Made by a program: the position numbers and the translations under genes. Of a stretch of 14,208 bases of DNA, positions 5,814 through 12,488 are shown piece by piece (position 1 is the stretch's first letter; every line of letters starts with the position of its first letter). The stretch is from an uncultured Sphingobium sp. Lineage in GTDB: Bacteria; Pseudomonadota; Alphaproteobacteria; Sphingomonadales; Sphingomonadaceae. The notes under the pieces were generated by a model. That model was given only the letters and a program-made list of their open reading frames with translations. It was not told the origin of the DNA and did not search any database. The stretch covers positions 1 to 14,208 of the forward strand of contig CAMLFF010000048.1 of assembly GCA_946479185.1 (NCBI GenBank). The letters run 5' to 3'.

Positions 5814-7316
5814 ATGACAGCCCTGACCGGCGGGATTGTACGCAGGCTGATGGCGGGACTGGCGTTGGTCGCTACGGCCGATATGGCCCGCGCCGATGTG
5901 CCACACATGCCGCTCGCATTGCCGGTTCCCCCCTCCGGCCAGCCGCCCTTGTCCTCCGCTACACGCGCGGGCACCGAGTATAGCGATCTTGCCGCGGCAG
6001 GTTATGTCGAGGAGGAATATTATCTCTCCGGCAGCGGCCCTGCGATCACGGCGGCGGGAGAGGTGCTGTTCGATGCGCCGTACATCACCCGCATATTGGT
6101 GCGTCGGCCGTCCGATCCGGCGCGGTTCAACGGCACAGTGGTGATCGAGCCGTTCAGTTGGTTTGGCGAGCGCGCCGCAGGATGGATCCTCACCCGCGAC
6201 TATCTGCTGCGCAAGGGCTATGCCTATGTCGGCTATACGCTGAACATCAATATGCCGCGCGAGGACCCGAAGCTCCCGGCTCAGCCCGGTGAAGGCGGAC
6301 AGGATGCTAACGCGCTCTACACCGGCATCGTCAATTTCGATTTCATGCGGCGGTTCGATTATGCCCGCTATGCACCGCTCGGCAGCTATTATGATCCGGC
6401 GCGCTTCCGCAGGGGCGATGCGCCCGATCCGTTCGTGCCTCAGTCGCAGGCCATCGGCGCGCAACTGGCGCTGCTGCTCAAGTCCAACAAAGTCGATGGG
6501 CCAATGGGCGGGCTCAATGTCCAGCGCGTCTATGTGAATAGCTGGGCCGTGACGGCGCAGGTCTGGATGGATTATCTCGATCAGGGTCGCCACCAGAGCT
6601 GGCGAATGCCCGATGGGCGGCCGTTGATCGACGCTTATATGACCGGCAAAATGGCCTTTGGCGAAGTCGGCGGCGATGTCATCCGCGTGCCGCGCAAGAT
6701 GCCGAAGGATGCGCCGTTCGTCACCATCTACAGCCAGTCCGAACTGATGCATGACGTGCAGGAAGGCATTGCGCTGCCGCCTGACACCGACACTCCCATG
6801 CTACGCACCTATGAGGTGCTCGGCATGCCGCATCTGCGCAAGGCCGATCTTGGCACGGACCATCGCGAGCTTGAGCCTGCCGATGTGGGCAAGGCGGATG
6901 ATCCACGTTGCAACCTGCTCTACGACGAACCTAGTGAGGTGATTGCCGCAGCGTTGCTGGACGGCATGGATCATTGGGTAAGGACCGGCGCACCCATGCC
7001 CACAGCCCCACGGGTGCTGCGCAAGGGCAAGGCTGTGGCGCGGGACAAGCGGAGCGGGAACATGATCGGCGGGGTTCGCCCGCCCTGGATCATCGCGCCC
7101 GCCGCCACCTATCTGACCGAGCAGGAGACAGGCTGCGGCATGGTGTATGACACGAAAGTCCCGCTGCCTGCCGCCAGTCTGCGTCGGCTCTACGGATCAT
7201 ATGCTGGCTATCTGAAGCAGTTCGAGGCCGCAAAAGCCAAGTCGATCCAGCAAGGCTATCTGCTTGAGGAGGATGCCGAGCGCGTGCAACCCATCGCCAA
7301 AGCGGACGACTTCTGA
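5814..7316 (+). CDS. Exported alpha/beta-hydrolase-domain protein (Abhydrolase_10 type), catalytic serine apparently lost
   Basis: The 500-residue product starts at the ATG at 5814, seven bases after GGAGTGA; an in-frame GTG at 5784 lies inside a hairpin arm and is less likely. A Sec signal ends ARA|D near residue 28. Matches to the Abhydrolase_10 pattern as I remember it are the early domain (YVEEEYYLSG, TRILVRRP, NGTVVIEP), the strand RVYVN before the nucleophile elbow, an acidic SQSE (Glu310) and a GMPH (His340). The elbow, expected as G/S-x-S-Q-S/T-A, reads S-W-A-V-T-A, so Ala245 replaces the serine while Ser243 and Thr247 flank it. It may therefore be non-catalytic or use another residue. 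Substrate is unknown. It is convergent with the AraC-family gene, only 4 bases apart. Confidence 0.82.
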   Translation: MTALTGGIVRRLMAGLALVATADMARADVPHMPLALPVPPSGQPPLSSATRAGTEYSDLAAAGYVEEEYYLSGSGPAITAAGEVLFDAPYITRILVRRPSDPARFNGTVVIEPFSWFGERAAGWILTRDYLLRKGYAYVGYTLNINMPREDPKLPAQPGEGGQDANALYTGIVNFDFMRRFDYARYAPLGSYYDPARFRRGDAPDPFVPQSQAIGAQLALLLKSNKVDGPMGGLNVQRVYVNSWAVTAQVWMDYLDQGRHQSWRMPDGRPLIDAYMTGKMAFGEVGGDVIRVPRKMPKDAPFVTIYSQSELMHDVQEGIALPPDTDTPMLRTYEVLGMPHLRKADLGTDHRELEPADVGKADDPRCNLLYDEPSEVIAAALLDGMDHWVRTGAPMPTAPRVLRKGKAVARDKRSGNMIGGVRPPWIIAPAATYLTEQETGCGMVYDTKVPLPAASLRRLYGSYAGYLKQFEAAKAKSIQQGYLLEEDAERVQPIAKADDF

Positions 7317-7320
7317 ACGG

Positions 7321-8412
7321 TCAGGCCGGGCCTGCCATCTCATCCTCAGGCTTGCGCAGGAAGCGCCCCGGGGACACGCCCGTCCACTCCTTGAACGCGC
7401 GGGAGAAGGCGGCAGTGTCTGAATAGCCCAGCTGCTCGGCAGCGACCGCGAGCGATATGCCCGGCTTGGAGAGGATCGTCTGCGCGCGGTCTTGCCGTGC
7501 ATCTTGCAGCAGCTCGCGGAAGGACGTGCCTTCCTCCGTCAGCCGCCGCCGCAATGAGCGCTCCGACAATTTAAGCTCTGCCGCGACCGTCGCGCAATCC
7601 ACATGCGTGCGACCGAGCCAGCGGCCGATAACATCCTTGGTGAGCGACACGAAACTTTCGCTCGGCGTTGATTCCGGCCCCATCAAATCGAGCAGATGCC
7701 ATTCCAGGATGGTGCGCAGCTTCATATCTTCAGACGGAACGGCGCTGGGGAAGGGCTGGTCCAGATCCTCATTGCGGATGACCAGCCCATTGGCGAGCTG
7801 GTTGCCGAGCACCGGAGCGCGGAAATATTGCGCCAATCTTTCCTCTCGGCCCGTGATCGAATGCTCGAAATGCACAGCGGTTGGCGCCCATTTGGTCGAG
7901 GTCAGTTGCCGCGCCAGATTGACATAGCCGGAGATTGCAAACTCGGAATCCTGCAATCGCGGCCACACGCCCTCATCCTCGATGCGGTAAGAATAAGTGG
8001 TTGTTTCAGCGTCGATCCGGCTGTCGAACAAGGTGCGGCTTTGCAGGCGCGACTGGAACAGCGCCAGATAATTGAGCGCGCCGCGTAGCGTGCCGGATGC
8101 GCGCAACAACGCATAGAAGGGGCCGAGCTCCGTCAATCCAAAGATCGCGCCCATCTCCAGCCCCAGATGCGGGCGATTGAATTTGCGGGAGGCTTGCTCG
8201 ACCAAAGCGACATAGCGATGGAGCGGCACAAACTCATAGGGCGTGTCGAGCTGTGAGCGGAACATGCCATGTTCACGCAGCAGCGGATCGATCTGCTTGC
8301 CCACATCGGCCAGCGCATCGAGCAGGGCCTTCAGGAACAACAGACGGATGGTGCCCGTGCCGCTTCGGGAAGGCGTGCTTGCCGGCAGAGGAGGGTCCAG
8401 GCTGTCTGTCAT
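7321..8412 (-). CDS. AraC-family transcriptional regulator with Arabinose_bd-type sensor domain
   Basis: The 363-residue product has an N-terminal ligand-sensing region (about residues 20-210) of the type found in OruR/ArgR-like regulators (LGLEMG, LGPFYALLRASGTLRGAL). The C-terminal double helix-turn-helix (about 260-355) shows VAAELKLSERSLRRRL for the first helix pair and LGYSDTAAFSRAFKEWTG with SPGRFL for the second. I use the ATG at 8412; it has no clear ribosome site, and an in-frame TTG at 8439 preceded by AGGGA is a real alternative. Divergent from the mu-crystallin-like operon across 145 bases, so that operon is its most likely target. Members of this type usually sense a small amino acid, amine or aromatic compound. 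Confidence 0.9.
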   Translation of the reverse strand: MTDSLDPPLPASTPSRSGTGTIRLLFLKALLDALADVGKQIDPLLREHGMFRSQLDTPYEFVPLHRYVALVEQASRKFNRPHLGLEMGAIFGLTELGPFYALLRASGTLRGALNYLALFQSRLQSRTLFDSRIDAETTTYSYRIEDEGVWPRLQDSEFAISGYVNLARQLTSTKWAPTAVHFEHSITGREERLAQYFRAPVLGNQLANGLVIRNEDLDQPFPSAVPSEDMKLRTILEWHLLDLMGPESTPSESFVSLTKDVIGRWLGRTHVDCATVAAELKLSERSLRRRLTEEGTSFRELLQDARQDRAQTILSKPGISLAVAAEQLGYSDTAAFSRAFKEWTGVSPGRFLRKPEDEMAGPA

Positions 8413-8421
8413 AACGCAAGC

Positions 8422-8434
8422 TAATGGCCGATTA
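8422..8434. promoter_or_regulatory. Short dyad TAAT-N5-ATTA in the divergent promoter region
   Basis: A small inverted repeat lies ten bases from the AraC-family ATG, in a region that contains the control sites of two divergent units. It could be an autoregulatory operator, but AraC proteins usually prefer direct repeats, and a 4-base arm can arise by chance. Confidence 0.2.
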
Positions 8435-8545
8435 TGCAAACGGTCAATCCCTAGATGTAATTTACTCTACGAGCGCTTCCGCCGACACGACGAACGTGAC
8501 TGCCGCATGCTGACGAGACAGCAATCATTGTTCGAGCCGGCAAAT

Positions 8546-8550
8546 GGAGA
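8546..8550 (+). promoter_or_regulatory. Ribosome binding site deciding a GTG start
   Basis: GGAGA lies seven bases before the GTG at 8558. The ATGs at 8507 and 8585 in the same frame have no such site, so this sequence favours the GTG. Confidence 0.55.
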
Positions 8551-8557
8551 GCTGCTT

Positions 8558-9787
8558 GTGCCAGATTTGAAAACGGATGCCCGGATGACTGCTACGACCC
8601 AGAAGAGCAGCCCGTTGTCCGAAAATGACAAAGCCGCGGCGAGCCGTGAGGCAGCGCTCCCGCGCATCGACTTTCTCTATCTCTCCGAGCCGGACATGAT
8701 CCGCGCTGGCGTGACCGATATGGCAAAGTGCGTCGATGCGATGGAGGAGATGTTCCGCCTGCTTCATGTGGGTGATTATCGCATGGCTGGCGGCAATAAT
8801 AATTCCCACGGCGCGATCATCATCTTCCCCGAGGATTCGCCATTCCCGGATATGCCCAAGCCGACCACGGATCGCCGGTTCATGGCGATGCCCGCTTATC
8901 TTGGCGGATCGTTCCGCACGGCTGGCATGAAATGGTATGGCTCCAATGTCGAGAACCGCACCAAGGGCCTGCCGCGCTCGATCCTCACTTTCATGCTGAA
9001 CGATGCGGACACCGGCGCGCCGCTGGCGATGATGTCGGCCAATCTGCTTTCCGCCTATCGCACTGGCGCGGTGCCGGGCGTTGGCGCGCGCTACCTTGCG
9101 CGCAAGGATTCCCGCGTTGTGGGCATCGTCGGGCCGGGCGTCATGGCGCGTACTTCGCTCGCGGCCTTCATGGCGACGTGCCCAATGATCGACGCGGTCA
9201 AGGTGCGGGGACGCGGGCAGGCCAATCTCGATGCATTCACGGCCTGGGTGGCGCAAACCTATCCGCAGATCAGCACGATCAAGGTCGTCGAAACCGATGA
9301 AGAGGTTGTGCGCGACTCCGATATTGCGACCTTCTGCGCGTCCGTTGCGACTGGCGATCCATCCAAATATCCCACCGTGCGCCGCGAATGGGTGAAGCCC
9401 GGCGCCTTCCTCTCGATGCCCGCGCCCTGCAACATCGATGAAGGCATGCAGGCAGCGGACATCCGCAAGGTGCTCGATTTCACGGGACTTTACGAAGCCT
9501 ATCTCGAAGAGCTGCCAGCGCCGCGCCACAATCATGTGCCAGCCGTCGGCGTGCGATATTTCGATCTGGTCGAGGAGGGCAAGCTGCCACGCGATGCGCT
9601 GGAAGATCTTGGTGCCATCGCATCCGGAACCACCCCGGCACGCCGCAACGATGATGAGATCATCATTCTCTCGGTCGGCGGCATGGCCGTGGAAGACGTG
9701 GCCTGGGGCACGATGGTTTACCGCAACGCTGTGGCCAATGGCATCGGCGTCAAACTGAACCTGTGGGACGAGCCTGCGCTCAAATAG
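8558..9787 (+). CDS. Ornithine cyclodeaminase / mu-crystallin family protein (tyramine-oxidase-subunit-B-like)
   Basis: The 409-residue product has a roughly 35-residue polar leader and then the family core beginning RIDFLYLSEPDMIRAG. Features are GNNNSHG (79-85), MKWYGSN with Lys125, the conserved SAYRTGA (165-171), and a Rossmann NAD-binding loop GIVGPGVMA (189-197). Classical members use NAD(H) to interconvert amino or imino acids; proteins with the NNNSHG signature are, to my memory, annotated 'tyramine oxidase subunit B'. Gene order with a Rid protein and a DAO-type flavoprotein supports a role in amine or amino-acid oxidation, not ornithine-to-proline conversion. It is first in its operon, with 44 bases to the next gene, and likely controlled by the divergent AraC-family protein. 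Substrate is unproven. Confidence 0.88.
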   Translation: MPDLKTDARMTATTQKSSPLSENDKAAASREAALPRIDFLYLSEPDMIRAGVTDMAKCVDAMEEMFRLLHVGDYRMAGGNNNSHGAIIIFPEDSPFPDMPKPTTDRRFMAMPAYLGGSFRTAGMKWYGSNVENRTKGLPRSILTFMLNDADTGAPLAMMSANLLSAYRTGAVPGVGARYLARKDSRVVGIVGPGVMARTSLAAFMATCPMIDAVKVRGRGQANLDAFTAWVAQTYPQISTIKVVETDEEVVRDSDIATFCASVATGDPSKYPTVRREWVKPGAFLSMPAPCNIDEGMQAADIRKVLDFTGLYEAYLEELPAPRHNHVPAVGVRYFDLVEEGKLPRDALEDLGAIASGTTPARRNDDEIIILSVGGMAVEDVAWGTMVYRNAVANGIGVKLNLWDEPALK

Positions 9788-9831
9788 CCCGCACGATCCA
9801 ATCCCTTTTCATCTCAATAAAGCGAGGCACT

Positions 9832-10254
9832 ATGCCAGACGTCATCAAGGTAAAAACCGGCAATAAATTTGAGGAGCATGGCTCTTATTCGCGGCTTGTC
9901 GCGGTGGATAACATGATCTTCGTTTCCAACACGGCCGGGCGGAACCCGCGCACCAAGTTGATCCCGGAGGATCTGGCCGAGCAGACCAATCAGGTGCTCG
10001 ACAATATTTCCGCCGCGCTGGCCGCCGTGGATGCGGTGCTGGAGGATGTGGTCTCGGCCCGCGTGTTCGTGCAATTTCCGGAGGACGTCGAGGCGGTCAT
10101 GGAAACCTATGGCAAGCGGATGCGCGGCATCAACCCCACACTGACGATGACCTGCCCGCCGCTGGGCTCTGCGCAATATAAGGTCGAGATCGACGTGATC
10201 GCCATGCGCGGTGTTTCCACGGCAACGGTCAAAGAGCTTCTCATCACGCTCTAA
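9832..10254 (+). CDS. Rid (YjgF/YER057c/UK114) family protein lacking the catalytic arginine
   Basis: The 140-residue product has the normal Rid length and topology. The ATG at 9832 follows CGAGG closely; a longer frame from 9763 would overlap the previous gene. It shows the strands IFVSNTAG (29-36), the helix LAEQTNQVLDNISAALAAVDA, and VFVQFPEDV. RidA enzymes hydrolyse reactive imines using an arginine in P-A-R near residue 105. Here the equivalent is P-T-L (Leu104), while the glutamate of the final strand (Glu119 in KVEIDVIA) is retained. It is thus closer to the Rid groups thought not to deaminate imines, and may have another role, such as binding a product or partner of the oxidase encoded next. 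It belongs to the same operon as its neighbours. Confidence 0.9.
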   Translation: MPDVIKVKTGNKFEEHGSYSRLVAVDNMIFVSNTAGRNPRTKLIPEDLAEQTNQVLDNISAALAAVDAVLEDVVSARVFVQFPEDVEAVMETYGKRMRGINPTLTMTCPPLGSAQYKVEIDVIAMRGVSTATVKELLITL

Positions 10255-10303
10255 GTGCTGGCGGCAGGCTGGCCGCGCATGTTCAACATTGAGGCCCGCT
10301 TTC

Positions 10304-11596
10304 ATGGCTCCCACGATCGTCCCTGTCGAAACATCCGCCACCCTGCCGAAGGAAACCACGGTGGTGGTGATCGGCGGGGGCATCGTGGGCTTATCGACCG
10401 CCCTTTGCCTTGCCGAACGCGGCGTGCCGGTGGTGGTCATCGAGAAAGGGCGGCTCGCGGGTGAGCAATCCTCGCGCAATCTCGGCTGGGTGCGCAAGGT
10501 GATGCGCCAGCCGGTCGATCTGCCCATAGCGCAGGCGGCCGAGCGGCTCTGGGCGCAAATGCCGCGGCGGACGGGCGAGGGCTGCGGCTTCCGTCAGGCC
10601 GGTATCGCTTATGTGGCGCGCACGGAGAAAGAGCTGGCCGTCTATGAGAGTTGGCTGGATACGGTGAAGGGCTCCGGCGTGGATTCACGCCTGTTGACCC
10701 CGGCCCAGATTGCCGAGCTTATCCCCGGTAGCACCGGCTCATGGGCGGGCGGTATCGTGACGCCATCCGATGGCCGCGCGGAGCCGACGCTGGCATCGAG
10801 CGCGATCGCCAAGGCGGCGATGGCCAAGGGGGCGGTGATCGTTGAGAATTGCGCCGTCCGCACGCTTGAGACGTCCGGCGGCGCAGTGTGCGGCGTCGTG
10901 ACCGAGCAGGGGGAAATCCGTTGCGCGCATGTGGTGCTGGCCGGTGGCGTCTGGTCGCGCCGCTTCCTCGCCAATCATGGCGTGACGCTTTTGACCCTGC
11001 CGCTGGTCGCCGCAGTGCTGCGGACAGAGGCGATGGAGGGGCCGACCGATGGCAATGTGGGTGGCGCTGACTTCTCCTTCCGCAAGCGGCTGGATGGCGG
11101 CTACACCATCACCCAGCGCGGCGCTTTGTTTGCACCTTTAACGCTCGATCATCTACTCATCGGCATGAAATATCTGCCCACCTTGATGGCGCAGTGGAGC
11201 AATTTGCGTGTGTCGTTCGGTCGTGAGTTCTTTGCCGACCTCGGCCTGTCACGTCGCTGGAAGGCGGACGAGGCATCGCCATTCGAGAAAATCCGCACGA
11301 TGGACCCGCCGGTCAATCATGCGCTGAACGAGGAAGCGATGCGCAATCTCATCGCCGCATGGCCGATCTTCGCCAAAGCCAAGGTCGCGCAGGAGTGGGG
11401 CGGGATGATCGATGTGACGCCGGATTCGATGCCGGTGATCGGTCCCGTTGCAAGCTTGCCCAATCTCACGCTGGCAACCGGCTTCTCCGGGCATGGCTTT
11501 GGCACCGCGCCTGCCGCAGGCGAACTGGTCGCTGATCTGGTGATGGGTAAGACCTCCGCCATCGACCCGACCCCTTACCGGCTGGACCGCTTCTGA
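10304..11596 (+). CDS. FAD-dependent DAO-family oxidoreductase (amine / D-amino-acid oxidase-dehydrogenase type)
   Basis: The 430-residue product begins at the ATG at 10304, nine bases after GAGG. The FAD-binding Rossmann fold is clear: VVVIGGGIVGLSTALCLAERG with the dinucleotide GGGIVG at about 24-29, and Glu47 ending the second strand (VVVIEKG). SSRNLGWVR (about 56-64) follows where DAO proteins contact the flavin. C-terminal motifs are WGGMIDVTPDSMPVIGP and ATGFSGHGFGTAPAAG, typical of the family. Such enzymes oxidise a primary or secondary amine or amino acid to an imine, which becomes an aldehyde or keto acid. The mu-crystallin-like and Rid genes just upstream and the aldehyde dehydrogenase beyond fit that chemistry. 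Whether it is an oxidase or a respiratory dehydrogenase cannot be read from sequence. The next gene appears to overlap its stop. Confidence 0.92.
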   Translation: MAPTIVPVETSATLPKETTVVVIGGGIVGLSTALCLAERGVPVVVIEKGRLAGEQSSRNLGWVRKVMRQPVDLPIAQAAERLWAQMPRRTGEGCGFRQAGIAYVARTEKELAVYESWLDTVKGSGVDSRLLTPAQIAELIPGSTGSWAGGIVTPSDGRAEPTLASSAIAKAAMAKGAVIVENCAVRTLETSGGAVCGVVTEQGEIRCAHVVLAGGVWSRRFLANHGVTLLTLPLVAAVLRTEAMEGPTDGNVGGADFSFRKRLDGGYTITQRGALFAPLTLDHLLIGMKYLPTLMAQWSNLRVSFGREFFADLGLSRRWKADEASPFEKIRTMDPPVNHALNEEAMRNLIAAWPIFAKAKVAQEWGGMIDVTPDSMPVIGPVASLPNLTLATGFSGHGFGTAPAAGELVADLVMGKTSAIDPTPYRLDRF

Positions 11597-12474
11597 TCCC
11601 GCGCCACTCGGCCAGCAACCTGTCATTCCCGCTTCTCGCCGTCCTGCTCTGGGGCGGCAATGCGGTGATTTCCAAGGCCTCGGCAGGGGTGGTCAGCGCT
11701 GCGGAAATCTCTTTCTTCCGCTGGGCCGTCGCAACCCTGTTGCTGGCGCTGCTCGTTTGGCCCGCGCTGCGGCGCGAGTGGGCGGCAGTGCGCACCCGGC
11801 TGCCGCGCATCGTCATCCTGGGGCTGCTTGGCTGCGCTGTCTTCCCCTACATGATGTATCGCGCTGCCAGCTACACCTCGGCCATCCATCTCGGCCTGAT
11901 CCAGACGCTGATGCCCGTGCTGGCGATCTGCTTTGCACGACTGCTGTTTGGCGCCGCGATCAGCCGGGCGGCGCTGCTTGGCGCGGCTGTCTCCATGATC
12001 GGCGTCGGCATCGTCGTGTCACATGGCGACCCGCTGCTGCTCCTTGCCCAGCCTGCCAACCGGGGCGATCTCATCATGATCGCAGCGACCGCCTGCTTCG
12101 CGTTGTACAGCGTGCTGCTCGGGCGCTGGCGCAGCGATGCTGTGTCGCCGCTTGTCGATCTGTTGGGCCAGTCCTTCGTGGCGATGCTCGCGATGCTGCC
12201 GCTCTGGTGGTTCTCGGCTAGCAGCGCCGTGCCGACGCAGGGTTTGTGGATGATCGGTTATGCGGGAATATTTGGATCGGTGGCCGCACCACTGCTCTGG
12301 ATCTATGGCATAGCCCGGCTCGGCCCGTCACGGGCGGCGCCATTCTTCAACATATTGCCGCTCGTCACCGCCGCGCTCGCCATCGCCTTTCTCGGCGAGG
12401 CGCTCACGGTATCTTTGGTGATCGGCGGCCTGCTCACAATTGCCGGTGTGGTTCTGGCCCAGCGCCGCACCTAA
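11593..12474 (+). CDS. EamA/DMT-family transporter, start codon unusual
   Basis: The frame encodes a drug/metabolite transporter with ten hydrophobic helices in two EamA repeats (about residues 10-145 and 160-290). The first helix, NLSFPLLAVLLWGGNAVISK, is standard for the family and begins before the first ordinary start codon in the frame (GTG at 11665). Between the in-frame stop at 11548-11550 and that GTG there is no ATG, GTG or TTG. I place the start at the CTG at 11593, which overlaps the previous TGA as CTGA and gives 293 residues, the usual length; ATC at 11596 is another option. Other motifs are AASYTSAIHLGLIQTLMPV in repeat one and LGPSRAAPFFNILPLVTA in repeat two. Substrate is unknown; position suggests export of an amino acid or amine product. 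It ends 14 bases from the convergent dehydrogenase. Confidence 0.85.
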   Translation: MIPRHSASNLSFPLLAVLLWGGNAVISKASAGVVSAAEISFFRWAVATLLLALLVWPALRREWAAVRTRLPRIVILGLLGCAVFPYMMYRAASYTSAIHLGLIQTLMPVLAICFARLLFGAAISRAALLGAAVSMIGVGIVVSHGDPLLLLAQPANRGDLIMIAATACFALYSVLLGRWRSDAVSPLVDLLGQSFVAMLAMLPLWWFSASSAVPTQGLWMIGYAGIFGSVAAPLLWIYGIARLGPSRAAPFFNILPLVTAALAIAFLGEALTVSLVIGGLLTIAGVVLAQRRT

Positions 12475-12488
12475 CCCGCACCCCTTAC

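Noticed and set aside
5151..6752. 533-codon open frame on the - strand opposite the second DUF6644-like gene and the hydrolase-like gene
   Set aside because: It covers two + strand genes and both hairpins, has low-complexity Arg/His/Gly/Gln-rich composition and no domain; it is a shadow frame.
8525..9535. 336-codon open frame antisense to the mu-crystallin-like gene
   Set aside because: The opposite strand encodes a clear Rossmann protein; this frame is rich in Arg, His and Ile with no motif.
12475..12488. Possible terminator between the convergent EamA and aldehyde dehydrogenase genes
   Set aside because: Only 14 bases separate the stops and no inverted repeat or T-run is seen there.
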